Assembly (NCBI GenBank): GCA_031399165.1
Contig: JANNOO010000005.1
Location: forward strand, 62,001 to 126,000
Length of the DNA: 64,000 nt
DNA from: JAKFWI01 sp031399165
GTDB lineage: Bacteria; Pseudomonadota; Alphaproteobacteria; Caulobacterales; Aquidulcibacteraceae
Direction of reading: 5' to 3'
Of this stretch, positions 24,218-32,139 are shown piece by piece. Below the pieces are notes generated by a model. The model was not told where the DNA came from. It ran no database searches and worked only from the letters and a program-made list of their open reading frames with translations. Position numbers and translations under genes: made by a program. Every line of letters begins with the position of its first letter. Within the stretch, counting starts at the first letter, position 1.

Positions 24218-25182
24218 CCAAAACACTTTGCATTTATCACGGGAATTGCGCTGACGGATTTACGGCGGCGTGGGCGGTCTGGAAGCGCTTCGGCGACGCG
24301 TGGGATTATCACGCCGGGATTTATCAGAACCCGCCGCCAGACGTTTCGGGCCGTGACGTGCTGCTCGTGGATTTTTCCTACAAGCGCGAGACCATGAAGC
24401 AAATGGCAAGGTCGGCGCGTTCAATCCTGGTGCTTGATCACCACAAGACCGCCGCCGAAGACCTTGCCGAAAGCGGCCCGCAGGAGGAAGCCCCGCACGT
24501 CCGAAGGATCGCGTTAACCGGCGGATACGATTGGGAACAGCATGAACAGAACGCGACGGTCGATAGCGCGCACGGAGTCGCGTTCTGCGAAATATACGCC
24601 TACTTCGATATGGACCGAAGCGGCGCGGGCATAGCGTGGGACTATTTCCACCCCGGCAAGTCGCGCCACCCGCTGGTGAATTACGTTGAGGATCGCGACC
24701 TCTGGCGCTTCGCCCTACCCGGCTCGCGCAACATAGCCGCCTTCGTGTTCTCCTATCCGTACGAATTCGCGGCTTGGGATGAAATGGCGCGCTATATCGA
24801 ACACGCGCAAGACAAGGCCGAAAGCGCTGGGGCGGCGATCGAGCAGAAGCATCACAAGGACGTGGCGGAACTAACGAAGGTCTGCCGCCGCCGCATGTAC
24901 ATCGGCGGCGTTGAAGTCTGGGCGGCGTCTCTGCCCTACACGCTCACCAGCGACGCGGGCCACCTCATGGCGAAGGGCGAACCGTTCGCGGCTTGCTACT
25001 GGGATACGCCAGAAGGTCGCGTGTTCTCGCTGCGCTCCACCGATGAAGGCGCGGACGTTTCCGAGGTCGCGAAGATTTACGGCGGCGGCGGGCATCGCAA
25101 CGCCAGCGGTTTTCGCGTCTCGTATCGCGACCTCATGACGGACGGCTCGCCAATCCCGCCCGAAAATCGCGAGGCAGCATAA
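24214..25182 (+). CDS. DHH/DHHA1 phosphoesterase
   Basis: 322 residues. Catalytic motifs of the DHH superfamily are present: IYHGNCADGFTAAW near the N-terminus, VLLVDFSY, and the namesake ILVLDHHKTA near residue 73. The C-terminal DHHA1 motif is GGGGHRNASGF. Such phage enzymes hydrolyse small oligonucleotides or cyclic dinucleotides; which one cannot be told from sequence. If it degrades cyclic nucleotides it could blunt CBASS-like defence (speculative). Confidence 0.88.
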   Translation: MTKTLCIYHGNCADGFTAAWAVWKRFGDAWDYHAGIYQNPPPDVSGRDVLLVDFSYKRETMKQMARSARSILVLDHHKTAAEDLAESGPQEEAPHVRRIALTGGYDWEQHEQNATVDSAHGVAFCEIYAYFDMDRSGAGIAWDYFHPGKSRHPLVNYVEDRDLWRFALPGSRNIAAFVFSYPYEFAAWDEMARYIEHAQDKAESAGAAIEQKHHKDVAELTKVCRRRMYIGGVEVWAASLPYTLTSDAGHLMAKGEPFAACYWDTPEGRVFSLRSTDEGADVSEVAKIYGGGGHRNASGFRVSYRDLMTDGSPIPPENREAA

Positions 25183-25275
25183 ATGACCCCCGAAGTCTCA
25201 GCCTCTCTCACTGCTCTAATTCTTGTCCTTCTCGCAACGGTCCTGACGTTCTGGGCTTATCGTGATCCGTCATAA
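25183..25275 (+). CDS. 30-residue membrane micro-protein
   Basis: ATG immediately after the DHH gene stop. The sequence is a single membrane helix (SLTALILVLLATVLTFWAYR) with a short tail. The compact position supports translation, but there is no other evidence. Confidence 0.5.
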   Translation: MTPEVSASLTALILVLLATVLTFWAYRDPS

Positions 25276-25290
25276 AAAAGGGAAACCATC

Positions 25291-25644
25291 ATGTCTGACG
25301 CACGCTCAACAACCGTTCTGGATTCCTACATCGGCGTTCAACTGAGAGCCGCGCGCATGGGCGCTCACCTGTCGCAACAGCGACTCGCCGAACACCTAGG
25401 TTTAACATTCCAGCAGGTCCAGAAATACGAAAAGGGCATGAACCGGATCGCCGCTTCGCGCCTGGTCCGCATCGCCGAAGTGCTGGAAAAGCCACTCGCC
25501 TATTTCGTCTATCCGAGACCGATCAACGCCAATCGCGCCAAGCTGATTGAGCGCGTTGCAAAGAAGCGTGCGACCGCGAAGCCCGCGAAGAAGCGCCCTG
25601 CCCCGCGCAAATCCTCCCGTAAACACGAAGCAAGAGCGCATTAA
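25291..25644 (+). CDS. XRE-family regulator
   Basis: 117 residues. The helix-turn-helix is very close to the common alphaproteobacterial type: LRAARMGAHLSQQRLAEHLG, then LTFQQVQKYEKGMNRIAASR. A Lys/Arg/Pro-rich tail of about 35 residues follows. It lies in the middle of the early operon, so it may be a second-tier regulator. GGGAAA precedes the ATG. Confidence 0.88.
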   Translation: MSDARSTTVLDSYIGVQLRAARMGAHLSQQRLAEHLGLTFQQVQKYEKGMNRIAASRLVRIAEVLEKPLAYFVYPRPINANRAKLIERVAKKRATAKPAKKRPAPRKSSRKHEARAH

Positions 25645-25645
25645 C

Positions 25646-25753
25646 ATGGGCGATCAATCCGCATCTCGCCCGGATGGGGCATGGGGCACTGCCGCCATGC
25701 CAAATGGCAAGCCACCAAAACCAAATTCCAATCCAGAGCCTGTCTCCCCATGA
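25646..25753 (+). CDS. 35-residue Pro/Asn-rich micro-protein
   Basis: ATG 25646 directly follows the XRE gene and the stop overlaps the next start (ATGA). The peptide is low complexity (NGKPPKPNSNPEPVSP). It may serve mainly to couple translation. Confidence 0.4.
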   Translation: MGDQSASRPDGAWGTAAMPNGKPPKPNSNPEPVSP

Positions 25754-26280
25754 GCCAAGACAAAGCAGCGGGATTTGAGCACCGCATAGAAATGAGCGGC
25801 GGATTTGATTTGCGCCGTCCGCAGCCGAGCAAGGATTACGGCATCGGCAGCGTGCGGATTTGGTTCTACGTGATCGGGCCAAAGGGTGCCGTCCAATGGC
25901 AAATCGGCACCGACTGGTATCCGCCGAGCGCACGCGCCCATCTCAAGGAAATGGGCTGGCCCAGCGAATATGATTGTCGTGACGCGATGCGCCCGAAGGG
26001 CTGGGACTTGGGTTATCACGCCAAGGAACCGCAATATGAAGATCAATCGCCGATGACTTACGAGTGCCAGGTTGTCGGCGGCAAATGTTATTATGACGGC
26101 AGCGGGCTCAATGCCGACCTTCTGATCGAGGGCTTCATCTCCGGCGGCACCGAATGGCTGTGGCCGCAGCTTGAAGAATACTACGCGTGCGTTTTTGAAG
26201 GCGCGCCCTTCCCGGAGTTCGCGGCGATCCCGTGCAAGCATCCCGACGATGTGAAAGCCGAAGCTGAGCAACAAGCATGA
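25750..26280 (+). CDS. Hypothetical phage protein
   Basis: 176 residues; ATG 25750 is preferred over the longer open frame because it makes an ATGA overlap. It is aromatic-rich and beta-rich (VRIWFYVIGPKGAVQWQIGT), with several cysteines. It resembles proteins of unknown function common in phage early operons. Confidence 0.65.
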   Translation: MSQDKAAGFEHRIEMSGGFDLRRPQPSKDYGIGSVRIWFYVIGPKGAVQWQIGTDWYPPSARAHLKEMGWPSEYDCRDAMRPKGWDLGYHAKEPQYEDQSPMTYECQVVGGKCYYDGSGLNADLLIEGFISGGTEWLWPQLEEYYACVFEGAPFPEFAAIPCKHPDDVKAEAEQQA

Positions 26281-26501
26281 GCGATTTAAAAGACAAAGAC
26301 GCGGGGGAAATAGCGGCCGCGCTTACACGTGAGCAGTGCGCGCATGTGCTGGAAATGCAGCGCGGCGAGTTTACCGGAGCCGTGATCGAGTTTGGTGACG
26401 CAAACCGGCTGGCCTGTCTCGACATTATCCCGCACGCGTTCAGCGACGACCTCACCCCTCTCGGCCTAGCCGTCGCAGAAATACTTAAGGAGAAGAAATG
26501 A
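26277..26501 (+). CDS. Small hypothetical phage protein
   Basis: 74 residues, acidic and helical (ALTREQCAHVLEMQRGEFTG). It overlaps both neighbours by 4 bp. No family recognised. Confidence 0.6.
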   Translation: MSDLKDKDAGEIAAALTREQCAHVLEMQRGEFTGAVIEFGDANRLACLDIIPHAFSDDLTPLGLAVAEILKEKK

Positions 26502-27079
26502 GCGAGACACGTACTTACATTGGCGAAACAGCCATCGCGCTTTCATCGCTCCTGCGCGCATTAGACCGCGCGCGCAACATTCAAATGCGCGGCGGCTTTG
26601 CTGAGCCACGCTTTCCGTGCCGCTGGTCGATGACGACTAACATTGACGACGCACTTCAGTTCGCGCGGGAGGTCGATGCTCTAAGCGCCATGCGCGCGCT
26701 TGACCTGCAGGAGCCAAATTCCGCGTTACGCCCGGTCGAACATATGTGGCTAGGCAAGCGCCTGCGCATTGAAATCACGCCAGAGCAATCAGCCGCACTC
26801 GACGTTATCGCTGCTGACGCCGCGCGGCCAGTCGATATGTCGAAAGTCATCGGCGGAAAGTCTTCAGCCCTTGAATCTGCGATGAGGGAAAACGAAAGGC
26901 TGAGGGCGAAGATGTCGAAGCTCGCGGGGTGGCTTGATCGCCTTGCTATTCAATCGGACAAGCAAGCGGAATCTTCAGCGCGATTTACGACGCTAGCCAA
27001 CGCTTGCAAAGCCGACGCGATTAATTATCGCGCAGCGGCTGCGGACATCCGCGCCGCCCTCCAAGGGGATAAGCCATGA
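26498..27079 (+). CDS. Hypothetical phage protein with coiled coil
   Basis: 193 residues. The C-terminal half is helical with heptad character (ALESAMRENERLRAKMSKLA). The N-terminal part carries an Arg-rich segment. It overlaps both neighbours by 4 bp. No family recognised. Confidence 0.6.
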   Translation: MSETRTYIGETAIALSSLLRALDRARNIQMRGGFAEPRFPCRWSMTTNIDDALQFAREVDALSAMRALDLQEPNSALRPVEHMWLGKRLRIEITPEQSAALDVIAADAARPVDMSKVIGGKSSALESAMRENERLRAKMSKLAGWLDRLAIQSDKQAESSARFTTLANACKADAINYRAAAADIRAALQGDKP

Positions 27080-27348
27080 CATACGATGACGACGATCCGA
27101 TTTTTGAGGAATGGATTCGCGCGCTAGATGAAGACGTAATTCAGGGCGAATACGGTTTCGAGGACGGCGAGTTCACGGTATACGCCGATCACTGGCGCCC
27201 GCTGTACGACGAGGGCCTGACGCCGCGCCAAGCCTATCGGCGCGCGCTCGATGGCTTTGCAGCGCAGCGCGCCGAAGACCAGCGCAAGGAAAATTGGGAA
27301 CGCATCCAGCGCGAAGACGCGGCCCTGCTGAAGAATTCCCAGCCATGA
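27076..27348 (+). CDS. Small acidic phage protein
   Basis: 90 residues, with a strongly acidic N-terminus (TYDDDDPIFEEWIRALDEDV) and a basic C-terminal helix. It could be a DNA mimic by charge, but that is only suggestive. Confidence 0.6.
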   Translation: MTYDDDDPIFEEWIRALDEDVIQGEYGFEDGEFTVYADHWRPLYDEGLTPRQAYRRALDGFAAQRAEDQRKENWERIQREDAALLKNSQP

Positions 27349-27388
27349 CCCAGGAGCTTGAAGTAACGGGGACGAAGGGAAAAGCAAC

Positions 27389-28147
27389 ATGGGTGAAGTA
27401 ACCGGCATCGGCTGGACGGATCACACTTGGAGCCCGTGGTGGGGCTGCACCGAGGTCTCGCCCGCGTGCGACCATTGCTATGCAAAGGCGTTGGACAAGC
27501 GCGTTGGCGGCGATCATTGGGGCGTAGGTAAGCCGCGCCGCGAAATGTCGGACAACCACTGGCGCCAGCCGCACAAATGGAGCGCCGCGGTTCCTGTCGG
27601 ACAAACCCGCTACACATTCCCATCTATGTGCGACCCGTTCGACAATGAAGTCGATCCGGCTTGGCGCGCGCGTTTCTTCACCCTCATGCGCCTGACGCCG
27701 AACCTGACGTGGCTGCTGCTGACAAAGCGCCCGCAGAATATCGTGAAGCAGTGCGAGGCGTTCGGCCTGCCGCGCAACGCCGCGCTCGGCGCAACGGTCG
27801 TGACGCAAAAGGAAGCCGACCGGGACATTCCCCACCTTATCGAGGCCGACCGCAAGCTGACGCCAGCCCTTACGTTCCTGTCTATCGAGCCGATGCAAGA
27901 GGCGATGGACCTAAGCGCTTGGCTTCCATTTCACATTGATTGGGTAATCGTCGGCGGCGAATCCGGCCCGCAGCCACGCCCGATGCAAGCCGAATGGGCG
28001 CGCGCGATCCGCGATCAATGCGACCATGCCGGCGTCCCCTTCTTCTTCAAGCAATGGGGCGGTCGCAGGCCAAAGGCCAACGGCAAAACGCTCGATGGCC
28101 GCGAACATTGTGAACGTCCCGAAATCCCCCATCAAGGGGGGAAGTGA
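27389..28147 (+). CDS. DUF5131 (phage Gp37/Gp68) family protein
   Basis: 252 residues. It opens with the family motif TGIGWTDHTWSPWWGCTEVS followed by PACDHCYA, giving a C-x6-C-x2-C cluster. The rest has a radical-SAM-like barrel pattern: WLLLTKRPQNI, LSIEPM, WVIVGGESGPQPRPM, and FFFKQWGG. The biochemical role is unknown. It is followed within 2 bp by a cytosine methyltransferase gene, a pairing that suggests a joint role in DNA modification (inference). Confidence 0.85.
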   Translation: MGEVTGIGWTDHTWSPWWGCTEVSPACDHCYAKALDKRVGGDHWGVGKPRREMSDNHWRQPHKWSAAVPVGQTRYTFPSMCDPFDNEVDPAWRARFFTLMRLTPNLTWLLLTKRPQNIVKQCEAFGLPRNAALGATVVTQKEADRDIPHLIEADRKLTPALTFLSIEPMQEAMDLSAWLPFHIDWVIVGGESGPQPRPMQAEWARAIRDQCDHAGVPFFFKQWGGRRPKANGKTLDGREHCERPEIPHQGGK

Positions 28148-28148
28148 C

Positions 28149-28838
28149 GTGCTTAAAGCCGCTGACCTTTGTTGTTGCGCGGGCGGCGCCGGACGCGGAC
28201 TGAAGCGCGCCGGCTTCTACGTTGTCGGTTTCGACACAAAGCCGCAGCCCAGGTACGGAGGCGACGAATTCGTGCAAGCCGATGCGCTCGGCGTTGACCT
28301 GTCGGGTTTTGACTTCGTGTGGGCGAGCCCGCCTTGCCAGTTCGGCACAGAGCTACGCCACGCCCCAGGCACGAAGAAGGATCACGTCAACCTGATCCCG
28401 CCGGTGCGGGCGAAGCTGCAAGCCTCTGGGCTGCCCTACACAATCGAGAACGTGCGCGGCGCCCGCTCGCATTTGGTGAGGCCATTCATGCTGTGCGGGA
28501 CGATGTTCGGTCTCTCCGTCACGGCGGCCGGCCGTGAATGGGAGCTACAGCGCCACCGCTACTTCGAGGCCAACTTCCCCATTGAGCCGCCGCCATGCCG
28601 CCACCTGCGCCCGGTGATGGGCGTCTATGGCGGACACATCCGCGCCCGCGCCAAAAGCGTAGGCGGCAGACGCACGCGCGACTTCGACAACGATAACAAA
28701 CCCGAGGTCGCCGCGCGGATCATGGGCATCGACTGGATGACGATGAACGAACTCTCCGAAGCGATTCCGCCGGCCTACGCCGAATATATCGGCCGCGCCG
28801 CGATCGAACACATTCAACAGCAACGGCAAGCCGCATGA
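28149..28838 (+). CDS. DNA (cytosine-C5) methyltransferase
   Basis: 229 residues from GTG 28149, with a G-rich ribosome binding site at 28134-28141; longer in-frame starts overlap the previous gene. Motif I is AADLCCCAGGAGRGL, catalytic motif IV has WASPPCQ, motif VI is YTIENVRGA, and the C-terminal motif X region reads EAIPPAYAEYIG. It is a short orphan enzyme with a small recognition domain. Probably modifies phage DNA to evade restriction. Confidence 0.88.
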   Translation: MLKAADLCCCAGGAGRGLKRAGFYVVGFDTKPQPRYGGDEFVQADALGVDLSGFDFVWASPPCQFGTELRHAPGTKKDHVNLIPPVRAKLQASGLPYTIENVRGARSHLVRPFMLCGTMFGLSVTAAGREWELQRHRYFEANFPIEPPPCRHLRPVMGVYGGHIRARAKSVGGRRTRDFDNDNKPEVAARIMGIDWMTMNELSEAIPPAYAEYIGRAAIEHIQQQRQAA

Positions 28839-29122
28839 CCCCCTTATCCGAGTCACCCGCCCCTTTAAACGAAGAAGAAATCGCGGCCATTACGACTGAC
28901 GTTTCGCACGGCAGTTTGTTCGAGCCGAAAGTCGTGTCCCGCCTCCTCGCCACGATCTCCTCTCTACGGAAGGAAAAAGAAGAGGCTGTGAAGTTGCGTT
29001 CGCGAGTTTGGCAAGCGGTTGAGAAATACGGCGGCGAATCCATGGCTGATCTCGTGATTGCCGAACTCGGCCCGCCTCCGAAAGCCCGCGCCAGCCTTAA
29101 CCAGATGGGGGATGAAGGATGA
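28835..29122 (+). CDS. Hypothetical phage protein
   Basis: 95 residues, with a coiled-coil-like middle (RLLATISSLRKEKEEAVKLR). It overlaps both neighbours by 4 bp. No family recognised. Confidence 0.6.
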   Translation: MTPLSESPAPLNEEEIAAITTDVSHGSLFEPKVVSRLLATISSLRKEKEEAVKLRSRVWQAVEKYGGESMADLVIAELGPPPKARASLNQMGDEG

Positions 29123-29475
29123 CCAGCCGCCTCGACGCCGCCGTCGACGGAATTGTTGAGCGCGTGATCCCAAAAAGCGTAGAAAAGCTTTTGCACTCTG
29201 GTGCGCTCGATGAGATCATCGCCAAAGGCATCCTAAAAGCAGTCGATGACCTCAAGCCCACGCAGCGCCTGAGCCGCTGTGGCTTTGGTCTCGCGATAGG
29301 ATCGTGCTTCTGGCGTGGCGGCATGTCGCCCAAGGAAGCCATCGCCGCCGGCCACCGCGCCGTCAACGAATGGCTCGCGTTCGAGAAGATCAATTACGGC
29401 GACAAGAACTACTACTGGAACCTCGAAGAGGCGCGCGAGATTGCCCGCGAGGAAATGGAGCATTGGGATTCATGA
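29119..29475 (+). CDS. Hypothetical phage protein
   Basis: 118 residues, helical, with RCGFGLAIGSCFWRGG and a Tyr/Glu-rich C-terminus (NYYWNLEEAREIAREEMEHW). It overlaps both neighbours by 4 bp. No family recognised. Confidence 0.6.
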   Translation: MTSRLDAAVDGIVERVIPKSVEKLLHSGALDEIIAKGILKAVDDLKPTQRLSRCGFGLAIGSCFWRGGMSPKEAIAAGHRAVNEWLAFEKINYGDKNYYWNLEEAREIAREEMEHWDS

Positions 29476-30107
29476 CCTTCCCAGAAGCAGAAGACATCCG
29501 GGGACTGAGGGAGAAGATCGAGAACGTTTTCAACCGGCGCCTGCCTGCCGTAAACATTCCCCACGAGGTCATCACTGAAATCCTCTCCCTCCCCGAACTG
29601 AGAGCCGCCCTTCCGGGAAGGGAAGACAATGGCGGGCCGACGAAAGAAGCGTGGAACGACATCAAGCAAATCGAGAAGAACTTGGCCGGCGATTTTGAGC
29701 AGCCGACCGCCGAAGGGCGCCGCAAAGAAACGCGCCTGTTGCTTGACGCAATCGCATGTCTGGAGCGCGCCCGGCGCAAGCTAAACCTAGACCTTCTCGT
29801 GGCGCACGGCGAATTGATGGGCGGATACGACGAGCCCCCCCCCACCAGCGTGGAGGAAACTGTAGAGCGTCCGCACGACGAACTAGCGGCGCTGCTCGCA
29901 GGGAAGGATTGGAATCTCGCGATTGAGGCGGCGGCGAAGATTGCTGACGCAAGCGCTGAGATCAGCAACACAGCAGCCGCGACATTTGCGGCGCTTAACG
30001 AGCACGATGCGGACCCGCATATTCTTCGGCATCGCCAAGCTGGCGCGGCTGCTCAGAATATCGCCCAAGCCATCCGCGCTTTGTCCCGCCCCCAGAAAGA
30101 ACAGTGA
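29472..30107 (+). CDS. Hypothetical phage protein
   Basis: 211 residues from ATG 29472 (4-bp overlap with the previous gene). Largely helical and acidic, with a Pro-rich break near residue 120. No family recognised. Confidence 0.6.
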   Translation: MTFPEAEDIRGLREKIENVFNRRLPAVNIPHEVITEILSLPELRAALPGREDNGGPTKEAWNDIKQIEKNLAGDFEQPTAEGRRKETRLLLDAIACLERARRKLNLDLLVAHGELMGGYDEPPPTSVEETVERPHDELAALLAGKDWNLAIEAAAKIADASAEISNTAAATFAALNEHDADPHILRHRQAGAAAQNIAQAIRALSRPQKEQ

Positions 30108-30349
30108 TGATGGGTGACGATATTCCGGGCGGCACTCGGCGGCCATCGCAGGCGGAGCGCGACAAGCGCTGTCAGCGCTGCGGCGCGAAGCCATGGGTGC
30201 TGCTCGTTTCGTGGGACGATACCGAAATCCCTGACTGTCCGGAAGACGGCAACGTCACGACATGCAGCCAAGCGATCTTCGTCCGGCAGGCGATGGAAGT
30301 CCGCGCGATGTTGGCCGCCGAATCCCCTCCCCCAGGAGAGCCGCAATGA
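30107..30349 (+). CDS. Small zinc-ribbon-like phage protein
   Basis: 80 residues from the ATG overlapping the previous stop (TGATG). DKRCQRCGAKPW gives CxxCG, and a CPEDGNVTTC segment provides two more cysteines. It ends four bases into the next gene. Confidence 0.55.
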   Translation: MMGDDIPGGTRRPSQAERDKRCQRCGAKPWVLLVSWDDTEIPDCPEDGNVTTCSQAIFVRQAMEVRAMLAAESPPPGEPQ

Positions 30350-30993
30350 GTAATCCAATCGCACAAATAGCGCGCTCAAAATTCGACGATTATCTGAACG
30401 TGCTTTCGTCGGATGCGCCTGTCGGCAAACGCGCCGAAGTCGCAAACCAACTAGAAACACTTATCGTTGAAGCCCTCACCGCCGCCCGTACAGAAGCTAT
30501 GGGGGAAGCGGAATGCAAATGCACAAGCGCAGGCCATTGCTTGCTTGCGGCTGTCAATCGCAGTTCTCGGCGGCTGGCGACGACAACGGAAATTCAAAAG
30601 GCGTCGGATGACTTTGCTGCGCTTCCGTTTTCACGTCGAATTGCGATCGAGATTGCCAACCTTCTGGCAGAGGCTAGGCTAACGATGGGCGCACCGGAAA
30701 CGATGCCGGTCCTTTACGACTATGCCGACATTGTAGTTCGCCGCCATCTGCTTCACGAGCCTTCGGCGCTTGTCGCCGACGAGCGAACTATCGAGCCGTG
30801 GGAAAAGCTTTGGCTTATGGCGCGGGCAGTGTATCGGTCGTGGCATCCCGATCTTGATGTCGCGTTGATCGACGCGCAATGGGGCTCCAATGCAGCTAAG
30901 CCCGAGCGGGATCGCGCAATCGCGTTAGCACGTCAATGTCTCGCCGATCTGCTTCCCTCCCCGCCCGTAAGCCAGCAGAAAAGAGAGGCGTGA
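30346..30993 (+). CDS. Hypothetical phage protein
   Basis: 215 residues from ATG 30346 (4-bp overlap). Helical; AECKCTSAGHCL in the middle has clustered cysteines. C-terminus RAIALARQCLADLLPSPPVS. No family recognised. Confidence 0.6.
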   Translation: MSNPIAQIARSKFDDYLNVLSSDAPVGKRAEVANQLETLIVEALTAARTEAMGEAECKCTSAGHCLLAAVNRSSRRLATTTEIQKASDDFAALPFSRRIAIEIANLLAEARLTMGAPETMPVLYDYADIVVRRHLLHEPSALVADERTIEPWEKLWLMARAVYRSWHPDLDVALIDAQWGSNAAKPERDRAIALARQCLADLLPSPPVSQQKREA

Positions 30994-30997
30994 GCAA

Positions 30998-31408
30998 ATG
31001 CCATTTGACGGATCACACTACTATCAGCCGGAAGGCTTTCCCGACATCTCCAAGCCGCCATGGCACAGCCGCAACCGACTAGACATTCGGCCCGTGCTGT
31101 GGAGTTTGCGAAATCGGCCGCAGGAATGGCGTCGGGGCAATTACACATTAGATCATATACCGAGCGGACATAGGTTCTGGATCGCCAACGGTTTCTTTCA
31201 CTACTCACTATACGAAGCCAACGGCTGCTCGTGCCGCCGCGAGAATCACGACGGGCACTTTTCGCTCATCCAGAAAATAGAATTCGGGGCAGCCTACAAG
31301 GCATGGCGTAAATCGCGCGAGCCAGATCGTGCGCAAATCAACGCGCAATTCGCAAGTCACTTTATTCTGCCGCTCAACTCCCCCGCCTCTCCTGGTAAGG
31401 GAGAATAA
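30998..31408 (+). CDS. Hypothetical phage protein
   Basis: 136 residues, rich in aromatic and basic residues (HYYQPEGFPDISKPPWHSRN), with NGCSCRRENHDGHF in the middle. No family recognised. Base composition is slightly more AT-rich than its neighbours. Confidence 0.6.
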   Translation: MPFDGSHYYQPEGFPDISKPPWHSRNRLDIRPVLWSLRNRPQEWRRGNYTLDHIPSGHRFWIANGFFHYSLYEANGCSCRRENHDGHFSLIQKIEFGAAYKAWRKSREPDRAQINAQFASHFILPLNSPASPGKGE

Positions 31409-31411
31409 CGG

Positions 31412-31795
31412 ATGGGGGAAAACGAACCTTGGGCAAATTCACCAGAAGCGCTCGCGTTCAATAAGCGCAACGCCGCTTCTAACCCATCAGCGGAGGAGAT
31501 CGGAATCGCCACCATGACGAAGCTGGCGGAAGATTGGGCGCGGGAAAAACTCCGCGCTGATTGTCTAGAGGCCGCCCTCACCGAATTAAGGGCAGAGACG
31601 GTAGAGGTGCTGGAGCCTTGGAAAAGGGTTTGCGAGTGGTTTGCTGCGCACCGAGGCGAGCGCGACACTGACGAGACCGTCGTCAACTCCTACCAACGCG
31701 ACAAGCAAACCGACGACTGGCTGCAAATCACGCTAGGCGACCTTCGCCGCGCATCCGCTCTCCACGACAAACTTAAACCAAAGGCTGAGACGTAA
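31412..31795 (+). CDS. Hypothetical phage protein
   Basis: 127 residues, acidic and helical (AREKLRADCLEAALTELRAE). It starts 3 bp after the previous stop. No family recognised. Confidence 0.6.
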   Translation: MGENEPWANSPEALAFNKRNAASNPSAEEIGIATMTKLAEDWAREKLRADCLEAALTELRAETVEVLEPWKRVCEWFAAHRGERDTDETVVNSYQRDKQTDDWLQITLGDLRRASALHDKLKPKAET

Positions 31796-31798
31796 AAC

Positions 31799-31897
31799 AT
31801 GAGCGGGTTATTTGGTTTTGATGACCGAGCATTTGGCATGGCGATAGTGGCCCATGCCCCTTCGTTGTTCTTTGTTTCACGGGAAGCGGTTGATTGA
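31799..31897 (+). CDS. 32-residue micro-protein before the excisionase
   Basis: ATG 31799 three bases after the previous stop; the TGA overlaps the TTG start of the excisionase-like gene. The peptide is hydrophobic in its second half (GMAIVAHAPSLFFVS). It may mainly couple translation into the next gene. Confidence 0.45.
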   Translation: MSGLFGFDDRAFGMAIVAHAPSLFFVSREAVD

Positions 31898-32139
31898 GCG
31901 CCTTACGCGCCCCCGACTTAAACGACGACGCGCCGGCGGCCGGCGGCTTCCTTCGCGTGAACGATTTCTGCCGCTTGTATTGCTGCGGGCGGTCGAAGGC
32001 CTATGAACTGATCCGCGACGGCGTTCTGGATGCGCGCCAGATCGGCACGCGCACCGTGATCACGCGCGCGTCAATCGAAGTATGGGCGGCGGCATTGCCG
32101 AAGCCACGCGGCGCCCCTCAGCGCTTCGAAAAACAATAA
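31894..32139 (+). CDS. AlpA/Xis-like excisionase
   Basis: 81 residues from a TTG start that overlaps the previous stop. It is a MerR-like helix-turn-helix of the HTH_17/AlpA type: FLRVNDFCRLYCCGRSKAYE, LIRDGVLDARQIGTRTVITR, then a wing. It is the last gene of the rightward operon and overlaps the convergent integrase gene by 22 bp. That is the usual placement for a recombination directionality factor, giving excision only when the early operon is active. Confidence 0.75.
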   Translation: MSALRAPDLNDDAPAAGGFLRVNDFCRLYCCGRSKAYELIRDGVLDARQIGTRTVITRASIEVWAAALPKPRGAPQRFEKQ

